A DNA stretch of 64,000 nucleotides from positions 186,001-250,000 of the forward strand of contig JANQNW010000019.1 of the NCBI GenBank assembly GCA_028279375.1, in the 5' to 3' direction. Within the stretch, counting starts at the first letter, position 1, and each line of letters opens with the position of its first letter. Positions 1-7,484 of this stretch are shown piece by piece. The notes beneath the pieces are model-generated. The model saw only the letters and a program-made list of their open reading frames with translations, did not search any database and was not told where the DNA came from. Made by a program: the position numbers and the translations under genes. Source of the DNA: Phycisphaerales bacterium (GTDB lineage Bacteria > Planctomycetota > Phycisphaerae > Phycisphaerales > UBA1924).

Positions 1-396
1 CTGCCTCATCATCTGCGGCAGCACCGCGGCGATCCCGTACAGCACGCCCTTGATGTTCACATCAACCATCCGCTCCCACGCGTCAACATGCAGATCCTCG
101 ATGCGCGAGATCGGCATCACGCCCGCGTTGTTGATGATCGAATCGATGCGCCCGAATGTCGCGATCGTCTTCTCGATCGCGCCCTCCACCTGCGACCGAT
201 CCGTCACGTCGCAGGGAAACGCCAGCGCGTGCCCGCCCGCATCCAGGATCTCCTTGACCAGTGACTCCAGCCGATCGGCGCGCCGGGCGCACACCACGAC
301 CTTCACGTTGTGCTTCGCAAGCTCCACGGCCGTCGCGTGGCCGATCCCGCTCGAAGCCCCCGTCACCACCGCCACCGAATCTGACAAAACGCTCAT
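1..396 (-). CDS. SDR family NAD(P)-dependent oxidoreductase (partial, C-terminus off the window)
   Basis: The leftward frame opens with MSVLSDSVAVVTGASSGIGH. It contains the Rossmann glycine motif TGASSGIG near residue 12 and the structural NNAG motif (INNAGVMPIS) about 75 residues later, both diagnostic of classical short-chain dehydrogenases. An Arg sits about 20 residues after the glycine motif (CARRADRLE), which suggests NADP preference by analogy with the family. The catalytic Tyr-x3-Lys should lie beyond the window edge, so activity and substrate cannot be judged. The gene is divergent from lysS, with about 105 bp between them. Confidence 0.85.
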   Translation of the reverse strand, partial: MSVLSDSVAVVTGASSGIGHATAVELAKHNVKVVVCARRADRLESLVKEILDAGGHALAFPCDVTDRSQVEGAIEKTIATFGRIDSIINNAGVMPISRIEDLHVDAWERMVDVNIKGVLYGIAAVLPQMMRQ

Positions 397-501
397 CGGG
401 CCTATGCCTCCTTACGCCGGCGCTTCCGGCGCCGTGATCGCCAGTGTACCGCCCGCGCGCAGCCTCACGCCCGAGCCCTCCTCGACTACCATGACCCCAC
501 G

Positions 502-2079
502 ATGTCACAGCAGACGCCCGCAAACCCGGCGGACACCGAGTCCCCGCATCACCTCGAACAGCAGAGGCGAGAAAACCGCGACGCCATGCGCGAGCTCGGA
601 CTCGCGCCCTACGGCAAGCGCACCGAAGGACTCCACGCCCTCGCCGCCGCACGCCAGGCCTACGACCAGCAGGCAGATGAAGACCACAAGGAACGCGGCA
701 AGGAAGAGGGATTCGAAGACAAGCGACCCGTCGTCAAGGTCGCCGGACGCGTCATGCTCCAGCGCGACAACGGCAAGCTCGTCTGGCTCCAGCTCCGCGA
801 TCACACATACGACCCAGCCGATGAGCAGGGAGGCGACCTCCAGATCGCGGTTTCAAAGAGAGACTGCGAAGAGACCGGCTTCAACCTCGCAAAGATCCTC
901 GATCTCGGCGACATCATCATCGCCGAAGGCCCGCTCACGAAGACGCGCACCGGCGAAGTCACCATCTGGGCGAGCGCCCTCGACATCGCCTGCAAGAGCC
1001 TCGCGCCGCCTCCCGAGAAGTGGTCCGGCCTGCAGGATCCCGACCTGCGCTATCGCAAGCGCTATATGGATCTCTACGCCACGCCCGAGACCATGCGCAT
1101 CGCCATCCTGCGCTCCAAGATGATCTCGCGCATCCGGCGCTTCATGGACGACGCTGGATACATGGAAGTCGAGACGCCCATGCTCCAGGCGCTCGCCGGC
1201 GGCGCCGCGGCAAGACCTTTCGTCACGCACATGAACGCGCTGGATATCAACCTCTTCATGCGCATCGCGCCCGAGCTCTACCTCAAGCGCCTCCTCGTCG
1301 GCGGCATGCCCGCCGTCTACGAAATCAACCGCAACTTTCGCAACGAAGGCATCGACCGACAGCACAACCCCGAGTTCACCATGCTCGAGGTCTACAAGGC
1401 CTTCGCCAACTACGACGTCATGCGCGAACTCACCGAGTCGCTCATTCGCGAACTCGCGACGATGGTCGCCGAGGCGAATGGCGATCCCGACAACCTCGCG
1501 CTCCCATTCGGCGATCTCACGATCGACTACGCGCGAGCCTTCGATGTCGTCACCTATTCAGACCTCTTCGAGCGCGCCTTCGGCTTCCCGATGACCGATG
1601 AAGCGAAGGTCGCCGCCGAGGCGAAGAAGCGCAGCGTAGAGATCGAAGGTCTCGACCATCTCCTCATCGTCGGCAAGCTCTTCGACATCGCCGAGGAGAG
1701 CATCGACAAGTCGCGCCCGACCTTCGTCATCGATTACCCGGCGCCCCTCTGCCCGCTCACACGCCCCAAGGAAGACGACCCGTCCCTCGCAGACAGGTTC
1801 GAACTCTTCATCGCCGGCATGGAGCTCGCCAACGCCTACACCGAACTCAACGACCCCGACATCCAGGAGCTCCGCTTCCGCGAGCAGCTCTCGGGCGTCG
1901 ATGAGGAGGAGCAGTCCTTCCGCACTTTCGACGCCGACTTCGTCGAAGCGCTGAAGGTCGGCATGCCGCCCGCCGGCGGTCTCGGCGTCGGCATCGATCG
2001 CATCGTCATGCTCCTCACGAATCAACTCTCGATTCGCGACGTCATCCTTTTCCCATTCATGAGACCGCTCGACGACTGA
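502..2079 (+). CDS. lysS: lysyl-tRNA synthetase, class II
   Basis: This 525-residue protein charges tRNA-Lys. An N-terminal OB-fold (about residues 75-160, KVAGRVM then VWLQLRD) precedes the class II catalytic core. Motif 2 is FRNEGIDRQHNPEFTMLE near 280-297 and motif 3 is GLGVGIDRIVMLL near 492. YPAPLCPLTR and ELANAYTELNDP are typical LysRS core segments. Length matches bacterial LysRS (about 500) plus a short charged N-terminal tail. A TACCAT hexamer at 487-492, only 9 nt before the ATG, could be a -10 box for a near-leaderless mRNA. The stop is followed after 2 nt by the next ATG, so the two genes are probably co-translated. Confidence 0.97.
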   Translation: MSQQTPANPADTESPHHLEQQRRENRDAMRELGLAPYGKRTEGLHALAAARQAYDQQADEDHKERGKEEGFEDKRPVVKVAGRVMLQRDNGKLVWLQLRDHTYDPADEQGGDLQIAVSKRDCEETGFNLAKILDLGDIIIAEGPLTKTRTGEVTIWASALDIACKSLAPPPEKWSGLQDPDLRYRKRYMDLYATPETMRIAILRSKMISRIRRFMDDAGYMEVETPMLQALAGGAAARPFVTHMNALDINLFMRIAPELYLKRLLVGGMPAVYEINRNFRNEGIDRQHNPEFTMLEVYKAFANYDVMRELTESLIRELATMVAEANGDPDNLALPFGDLTIDYARAFDVVTYSDLFERAFGFPMTDEAKVAAEAKKRSVEIEGLDHLLIVGKLFDIAEESIDKSRPTFVIDYPAPLCPLTRPKEDDPSLADRFELFIAGMELANAYTELNDPDIQELRFREQLSGVDEEEQSFRTFDADFVEALKVGMPPAGGLGVGIDRIVMLLTNQLSIRDVILFPFMRPLDD

Positions 2080-2081
2080 CC

Positions 2082-3041
2082 ATGTCACCGATCAGGAGCA
2101 AACTCAAGGACGCGTACTCAAAGCGCATCGAATACCGGGGCGACTCCGCCGCCATCCGGAAGTTCGAATCCATCATGAGCCAGCGCGCGCCCGAGGAGTT
2201 TCGCAGCGCGCTCTCACTCGCGCGGCGCTACGGCTCCCTCGAGCTCGGCGTCTTCCTCTGCCAGCAGTGGAAGGCGATGCGCGATGTCAGCCTGCTCTCA
2301 TCGCGTGACGATTTCATCATCGAGGATGTCGCACTGACCATCCAGCAGATCACGGCGCGCGAGCCGCAGCTGCAGTCCAAGGCGCTCGAAGCGCTCGACG
2401 CGATGCTCGGCGACGAGATCATCACCGATGAGACCGCCAACCAGGTGCGCATCTTCCGCCAGCTCGCCGGCGCCGGAGACGAGGCCCACACCACGCCCAG
2501 CGATCGCGAGTCGCTCGCCGCGGCCATCGCCGACGCCGCCCTCCTGCGCGGCGACTTCACGCTCCGCTCCGGGCGCAAGAGCAAGTACTACCTCGACAAG
2601 TACCTCTTCTCGACGCGCCCCGAACTGCTGCGCCCCGTCGGCCGCCTCATCGCCGAACGCATCAACGAGATCTCCGACTTCCGCGCCAGCGTCGATCGAC
2701 TCGCCGGCGCCGAGCTCGGTGGCATCCCGCTCGTCACCGCCGCAGGCCTCGAGACCGGACTGCCGCTGATCTTCGTGCGCAACCAGAAGAAGGACTACGG
2801 CACCGCCAAGCAGATCGAGGGCAAGCTCGAACCGAAGGACCGCGTCATCTTCATCGAAGATGTCGCCACCACCGGCGGCCAGGCCCTCGAAGCCGTCGCC
2901 GCCCTCCGCGAACTCGGCGCCCGCGTCCTCGCCGTCATCCCCGTCATCGATCGCCAGGAGGGCGCCCGCGAGAACATCGAAAAGGCCAAAGTCCGCTTCG
3001 AACCCCTCTTCACGAAGGCCGATCTGGGCGTGACCGAGTGA
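2082..3041 (+). CDS. pyrE: orotate phosphoribosyltransferase with long N-terminal extension
   Basis: The C-terminal half (from about residue 140) is an orotate phosphoribosyltransferase, which joins orotate and PRPP to give OMP in pyrimidine synthesis. LRSGRKSKYYLDKY is the typical N-terminal substrate segment. The PRPP loop is VIFIEDVATTGGQA. The family is usually 180-220 residues, but this protein has 319. The first 140 residues (from MSPIRSKLKD) are mainly helical by composition and resemble no domain I know. The start lies 2 nt after the lysS stop, and no internal Met with a good Shine-Dalgarno sequence sits at the domain boundary, so the extension is probably real. A small hairpin (3043-3057) follows the stop. 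Confidence 0.9.
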   Translation: MSPIRSKLKDAYSKRIEYRGDSAAIRKFESIMSQRAPEEFRSALSLARRYGSLELGVFLCQQWKAMRDVSLLSSRDDFIIEDVALTIQQITAREPQLQSKALEALDAMLGDEIITDETANQVRIFRQLAGAGDEAHTTPSDRESLAAAIADAALLRGDFTLRSGRKSKYYLDKYLFSTRPELLRPVGRLIAERINEISDFRASVDRLAGAELGGIPLVTAAGLETGLPLIFVRNQKKDYGTAKQIEGKLEPKDRVIFIEDVATTGGQALEAVAALRELGARVLAVIPVIDRQEGARENIEKAKVRFEPLFTKADLGVTE

Positions 3042-3071
3042 CTCTCGGTTTCCGAGAAGGAGAGATGAGAA

Positions 3072-4181
3072 ATGCCGATTGAAGTAGGCCTTTGGAAGCT
3101 GGGCGAGAGTCTCACTCCCGTTTCAGTCTCCACGATGGAGAGTGAGAGCCAACTCGAAGAGTTGCTTGCGCGCGACATCGATGTTGTGGATCCGGACTTC
3201 CTATTGATCGGCAGGCAGGTTCTTACGGACTACGGCAAGCTGATCGATCTCCTGGCGCTGGATTCTGAAGGCCGGGTCGTCGTCATCGAACTCAAGAAGG
3301 GCAGGACGCCCCGTGAGGTCGTTGCGCAGTTGCTCGACTACGGCTCATGGGCAAGAGACCTTGAGGAGGATGTGCTGGAGGAGATCTTCTCGACCTTCCA
3401 GGCAAAGTACTACCCGGATCATCCGACCCGAACACTTGAGGCCGCTTTTCTGCAACACTTTGGCTGCGAGGAACTGCCGGAACCACTGAACGAGTCTCAC
3501 AAGCTCGTGCTCGTTGCGGGTTCGCTGGACACGAGTTCCGAGCGGATCATTACCTACTTGGCCGAAGAACACGGTGTCTCGATCAACGCAGTGTTCTTTC
3601 GCGTCTTTCGGGACGAAGATCGCGAGTACCTCAGTCGGGCGTGGCTCGCGGATCCCGGGCAGGTCGAAGCGAAGATCGAGGCGAAGCGCGAGAAGATTCC
3701 CTGGAACGGCGACTTCTATGTGTCGTTCGGCGCCGACCAGAATCGAGATTGGGATGAGGCAGTCAAGTACGGGTTCGTCTCCGCAGGCGGAGGCGATTGG
3801 TATTCGAGAACGCTTCGGATGCTTGAGCCGGGGGCGAGGATCTTTGTGAATATCCCCGGTGAGGGCTACGTCGGTGTTGGCATAGTTGCGGACTCCGTGG
3901 TTCCGATTGACGAGTTTGAAGTTGAGGATGAGAACGGCGAGATGCGACCGATCACGTCCATGTCCTTGAACGCGTCGAATCATTCGACGCTGAAGACGAA
4001 TCCCGAGAAGGCCGAGTACTTCGTCAGAGTCGACTGGCAGAAGACGGTGCCTCTTGAGAACGCCTTCCGTGAGAAGGGCTTCTTCGGGAATCAGAACTCG
4101 GCTGCGAAGCCAAGAGCTCGTCGCTGGAGGACGACTGTCGACCGATTGCAGGAGCGATTCGGAGTCGTCAAGGTCGACTAG
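3072..4181 (+). CDS. NucS/DUF91-like PDDEXK nuclease-fold protein with PUA/EVE-like C-terminal region
   Basis: Residues 20-110 match the predicted endonuclease NucS/DUF91 type: ESQLEELLARD, then DYGKLIDLLALD, then VVVIELKKGRTPREVV. The last contains the E-x-K of a PDDEXK active site, with the Asp of KLIDLL as the other likely metal ligand. A second region (about 215-300) has RDWDEAVKYGFVSAGGGDW and VNIPGEGYVGVGIV, which look like a PUA/EVE-type nucleic-acid-binding fold. A strong Shine-Dalgarno AAGGAGAG (3057-3064) lies 8 nt before the ATG. Codon use is less GC-biased than in the neighbours, which suggests transfer. A role in DNA repair or defence is possible but inferred. It stands alone, without a methylase or helicase partner. 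Confidence 0.7.
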   Translation: MPIEVGLWKLGESLTPVSVSTMESESQLEELLARDIDVVDPDFLLIGRQVLTDYGKLIDLLALDSEGRVVVIELKKGRTPREVVAQLLDYGSWARDLEEDVLEEIFSTFQAKYYPDHPTRTLEAAFLQHFGCEELPEPLNESHKLVLVAGSLDTSSERIITYLAEEHGVSINAVFFRVFRDEDREYLSRAWLADPGQVEAKIEAKREKIPWNGDFYVSFGADQNRDWDEAVKYGFVSAGGGDWYSRTLRMLEPGARIFVNIPGEGYVGVGIVADSVVPIDEFEVEDENGEMRPITSMSLNASNHSTLKTNPEKAEYFVRVDWQKTVPLENAFREKGFFGNQNSAAKPRARRWRTTVDRLQERFGVVKVD

Positions 4182-4242
4182 GGCCTCTTGGGGCCGCGAA
4201 CTCTCTGATGCCTCGCCTCGCGTCCGGCCCAATCCCATCCTC

Positions 4243-4248
4243 TATACT
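4243..4248 (+). promoter_or_regulatory. possible -10 box upstream of nuoD
   Basis: TATACT differs from the consensus TATAAT at one position and lies in the 120-bp gap before nuoD. I do not see a convincing -35 hexamer at the right distance, so this is tentative. Confidence 0.35.
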
Positions 4249-4304
4249 CACTCCCCCGGATTCGCCGGGTGCGTGAGCAGGAACCGAAACCGAGGCCGCC
4301 GACC

Positions 4305-5594
4305 GTGCCCTACACACTCAAGCCGGACCAGGGACTGACCGTCGACGCCGACACCGTCGATTACGTCAAGGAGCACGTCGACACCGGCGATCGCTGGGTC
4401 CTCAACTTCGGCCCTCAGCACCCCGCGACCCACACCACGCTCCGCCTCGTGCTCGAGCTCGAAGGCGAGCGCGTCGCGCGATGCACGCCCCACATCGGCT
4501 ATCTCCACTCCGGCTTCGAGAAGCTCGGCGAGCACCTCGACTACAACCAGTACGTGACCATCGTGTCGCGCATGAACTACCTCTCGCCCATCGCCAACGA
4601 CATCTGCTGGCACCACGCGGTCGAGAAGCTCTTCGGCATCGACATCACGCCGCGCTGCAAGGTCGTGCGCACGATCATGGCTGAGCTCGCCCGCATCCAG
4701 GATCACCTCCTGTGCGTCGGCGCCGCCGCCCTCGACCTCGGCGCGTTCACGGGCTTCCTCTACGCCTTCAATCCGCGCGAAGTCATCTACGACATCTGCG
4801 ACTTCATCTCCGGTCAGCGTTTCCATCCGGACTGGACGCGCGTCGGCGGCGCCATGATGGACCTGCCCGACGAAGAGAAGTTCTGCACGATGGTCAAGAA
4901 CTTCCTGCACAAGGATCTCGAGCCCTCCATCGGAGATCTCGAGAGTCTCGTCCTGCGCAATCGCATCTTCATGGAGCGCACCATCGGCATCGGCGCGATC
5001 AACCGCGAAGACGCCATCGCCTGCTCGCTCTCCGGCCCCGTCGCCCGCGCCTCCGGCGTGAAGCGCGATCTCCGCAAGGATGAGCCTTACCTCTGTTACG
5101 CCGACAACTGGGACGGTCAGGGCGCGCCCGCCGTCGAGTTCAAGGTGCCCATCGCAGAAGCCGGCGACGTCTACGCGAGATTCCAGGTGCGCATCGCCGA
5201 GATCCGCGAGTCCATCAAGATCATCGATCAGCTCATCGACAACATCCCCGGCGGACCCATGGATGTCTTCTCAGACTCAAAGATGACCAAGCCGCCCAAG
5301 GACGAGGTCTACGGCTCCATCGAAGGACTCATCCAGCACTTCGAACTCGTCATGACGAATCGAGGCTGGGAAGCGCCCATCGCCGAAGGCTACGGCGCCC
5401 AGGAAACCGCCAACGGCGAGCTCGGCTACTTCATCGTCGGCGATGGCTCCCCCAGAGCCTGGCGCGTCAAGACGCGTGCGCCGAGCTTCGTCAACTACTC
5501 CGTCATGGCGCGCCTCACCGAAGGACACCTGATCCCCGACGCCGTCGCCGTGCTGGGTTCACTCAACGTCGTCGCCGCCGAACTCGATCGCTAA
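4305..5594 (+). CDS. nuoD: NADH-quinone oxidoreductase subunit D (49 kDa subunit)
   Basis: This is a subunit of the peripheral arm of complex I that lines the quinone site. FGPQHPATHTTLRLVLELEG, HIGYLHSGFEKLGE, YNQYVTIVSRMNYLSP and the late GELGYFIVGDGSPRAWRVK are hallmark NuoD segments. Length is 429 residues from the GTG chosen here. That start gives VPYTLKPDQGL, which parallels the VPYTPKTNFP start of nuoF. An upstream in-frame GTG at 4269 would add 12 residues. Subunits A, B, C and H-N are not in this window, and nuoE and nuoF follow separately further on. Functional assignment is secure; the start is not. Confidence 0.95.
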   Translation: MPYTLKPDQGLTVDADTVDYVKEHVDTGDRWVLNFGPQHPATHTTLRLVLELEGERVARCTPHIGYLHSGFEKLGEHLDYNQYVTIVSRMNYLSPIANDICWHHAVEKLFGIDITPRCKVVRTIMAELARIQDHLLCVGAAALDLGAFTGFLYAFNPREVIYDICDFISGQRFHPDWTRVGGAMMDLPDEEKFCTMVKNFLHKDLEPSIGDLESLVLRNRIFMERTIGIGAINREDAIACSLSGPVARASGVKRDLRKDEPYLCYADNWDGQGAPAVEFKVPIAEAGDVYARFQVRIAEIRESIKIIDQLIDNIPGGPMDVFSDSKMTKPPKDEVYGSIEGLIQHFELVMTNRGWEAPIAEGYGAQETANGELGYFIVGDGSPRAWRVKTRAPSFVNYSVMARLTEGHLIPDAVAVLGSLNVVAAELDR

Positions 5595-5609
5595 GCGAGA
5601 ACACAACGC

Positions 5610-6284
5610 ATGAGCGCATCGCTCGTCGCACTCCTGCTTGCATCACAATCAACACTCGGCGCTCCCGCGGCAAAAAACGATATCCCCTATCCGCACCCTG
5701 TCATCGTTGAAGTCCTCTTCAACGTGCCCAACGTCGCCGCAGCTGACGCGGACAAAGACGGCAAGCGCGACGCGCAGGGCGATGAGTTCGTCGAACTCAT
5801 CAACCCGCACAACAAACCCATCAACCTCAAGGGCTACACGATCACCGATCGTTTTCCCAAGGGCGGCAAGCAGCTCTCGTTCACGTTCCCGGATTGTGAA
5901 CTGGCGCCGGGCGAGATCGTCGTCGTCTTCAACGGCTACCAGTCAAAGCCAGCCGGCGCCGTGGGCGATTCAAAGAGCGCGCCGCCGTCGGTGAACGATC
6001 AGTTCCACAACGCGAAGGTCTTCACGATGAAGATCGACAAGCGCAACAAGGGCTTCGCCAACAACGGCGACTTCGTGATCCTCCGCGCGCCGGATGGCTC
6101 GCCGATCGACGCCGTCGTCTGGGGCTTCCCCAGCCACATCCCGCCCGGCGACACGCTGCGCATCCAGCAGGTCGGCAACAACGTCAAGGGATCGGTCCAG
6201 CGCACGCATCCGAAGGGCGACCTCGAGCCGCACACGACCCTCCCCGGCGGCGACATGTTCTCCCCCGGCCGAATTCCGAACTGA
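5610..6284 (+). CDS. exported lamin-tail-domain (LTD) protein
   Basis: A short signal-like N-terminus (MSASLVALLLASQSTLGAPA) is followed by one domain with the lamin-tail pattern: VIVEVLFNVP, then GDEFVELINPHNKPINLKGY, TITDRF, LAPGEIVVVFNG and finally GFANNGDFVILRAPDG. LTD domains are immunoglobulin-like folds often found in secreted bacterial proteins. DADKDGKRDAQGDE could be a calcium-binding loop. The gene begins 15 bp after nuoD, so it may share its transcript, but nothing in the protein suggests a complex I role. It has no C-terminal anchor. The specific function is unknown. Confidence 0.75.
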   Translation: MSASLVALLLASQSTLGAPAAKNDIPYPHPVIVEVLFNVPNVAAADADKDGKRDAQGDEFVELINPHNKPINLKGYTITDRFPKGGKQLSFTFPDCELAPGEIVVVFNGYQSKPAGAVGDSKSAPPSVNDQFHNAKVFTMKIDKRNKGFANNGDFVILRAPDGSPIDAVVWGFPSHIPPGDTLRIQQVGNNVKGSVQRTHPKGDLEPHTTLPGGDMFSPGRIPN

Positions 6285-6305
6285 CGCGCACAGATCCCGA
6301 TTCCT

Positions 6306-6359
6306 CCCTCTCCCGCGCAGGCGAAGCCGAGTGGGAGAGGGCCGGGGTGAGGGCTCCCC
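6306..6359. repeat. REP-like palindromic element (single copy, inverted relative to the 12.4-kb array)
   Basis: CCCTCTCCC (6306-6314) pairs with GGGAGAGGG (6333-6341) around an 18-nt loop and is followed by a GCCGGGGTGAGGGCTCCCC flank. The reverse complement is almost the same as the units at 12578-12613, including the loop. It lies in the untranslated gap between the LTD gene and nuoE. Confidence 0.7.
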
Positions 6360-6458
6360 AATCTCCTTCTCCTCCAAGCCTCGATCACATGCACGCTCCG
6401 GCATAAGTCATGAACCTCCCGCCAACGCCTGCGCTCCTGCTCCCTCTCGATTCTCCGC

Positions 6459-6464
6459 TAGAAT
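6459..6464 (+). promoter_or_regulatory. possible -10 box of nuoE
   Basis: TAGAAT lies in the block CTAGAATCGC, 33 nt before the nuoE ATG. The same ten bases occur before nuoF (10405-10414). No clear -35 is visible. Confidence 0.35.
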
Positions 6465-6497
6465 CGCGTCCCGATTCAGACCCCAGCGGGAGCCCCC

Positions 6498-7040
6498 ATG
6501 TCCTGGAAAGCCAATCCAACCGGCACGGCCGAGATCGAGCGCCGCAGCGAGCCCTTCCTCACGCAGAAGATGAAGGACACGCTCACCCAGCGCTACCTCC
6601 CGCGCTTCGAGACCTCCAAGGGCGCGCTGCTGCCGGCGCTGCATGAAATCCAGCACGCCTACGGCTGGATCCCCGCCCAGGCCCTCGATGAGATCGCCGA
6701 GTTCCTCGACCTCGCCCCCGCGGACGTACTCGACACCGCCTCGTTCTACGAGGAGTACTGGCTCAAGCCCAAGGGCGAGCACATGATCGCCGTCTGCCGT
6801 TCGATGGCGTGCGAAGTCTGCGATCACAAGAAGCTCACGGACACCTGCCGCGAGAAGCTCGGCATCGAAGTCGGCGAAACGACGAAGGACGGCAAGTTCA
6901 CACTCGTCGAACTCGAATGCATCGGCGCCTGCGGCGGCGCACCGGCGATCCTCGTCGATGAGGACCTGCACGAGACCGTCTCACCCGAGCAGATGTCGAA
7001 ACTCATCGACGAAACGCGCGACAAGCCGTCGCCGCACTGA
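6498..7040 (+). CDS. nuoE: NADH-quinone oxidoreductase subunit E (24 kDa, [2Fe-2S])
   Basis: This 180-residue thioredoxin-fold subunit of the NADH-dehydrogenase module carries the N1a [2Fe-2S] cluster. The four ligands are visible as C100-x4-C105 in CRSMACEVC and C141-x3-C145 in CIGACGGAP. ALLPALHEIQHAYGWIP and LDTASFYEEYW are typical of the helical N-terminus. The motif has one extra cysteine, C108. It works with NuoF, encoded 3.4 kb downstream with unrelated genes between. The stop directly abuts the stop of a convergent gene. Confidence 0.95.
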   Translation: MSWKANPTGTAEIERRSEPFLTQKMKDTLTQRYLPRFETSKGALLPALHEIQHAYGWIPAQALDEIAEFLDLAPADVLDTASFYEEYWLKPKGEHMIAVCRSMACEVCDHKKLTDTCREKLGIEVGETTKDGKFTLVELECIGACGGAPAILVDEDLHETVSPEQMSKLIDETRDKPSPH

Positions 7041-7394
7041 TCACTCCGGATCAATCCGCTCCGGCTCGTCGGTCGGTGATTTCATCTCAGCTTCATATCC
7101 CTCGATGATGCGCGCGAAGACTTTCTTCTCGTCGCGATCGTGAACGTGCGCATACGCCTTCGACGCGTGGCGCGCGATGTCCGCCATGAGGATGCCCCAG
7201 GTGAATGGGTCGTCGTACGTCGGCTCCAGCGCGACCTGCAGGCTCTCGCCGTCGGCCCAGACGCGGAGAATCTCGACGGCCTCCTTCTTCTGCGCAATGG
7301 GCGGCGCGTCGAGTTCGACGCCGCGAATGTGACCATCAGCCATCATCATTGTTGTGGCACAGGCGAATCCGATCGCCGCAATCCGTCCTCGCAT
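7041..7394 (-). CDS. DUF5076-like small protein
   Basis: This leftward protein of up to 117 residues is convergent with nuoE. The segment KKEAVEILRVWADGESLQVAL followed by DPFTWGILMADIARHASKAY is what I recall of the DUF5076 family, a cytoplasmic family of unknown function of about 90-100 residues. The first 17 residues before MMMADGHIRGVEL look like an extension, so the real start may be one of the three consecutive Met codons at 7349, 7346 or 7343. Function unknown. Confidence 0.65.
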   Translation of the reverse strand: MRGRIAAIGFACATTMMMADGHIRGVELDAPPIAQKKEAVEILRVWADGESLQVALEPTYDDPFTWGILMADIARHASKAYAHVHDRDEKKVFARIIEGYEAEMKSPTDEPERIDPE

Positions 7395-7484
7395 GATGCG
7401 CCTCCTTCACAGCTGCGCTCTCACGTATCCTAGTGCCGCCGGGCGCGCTGGCTCGCCGGGCCATCGAGCGCAGAAGGAATCAGC

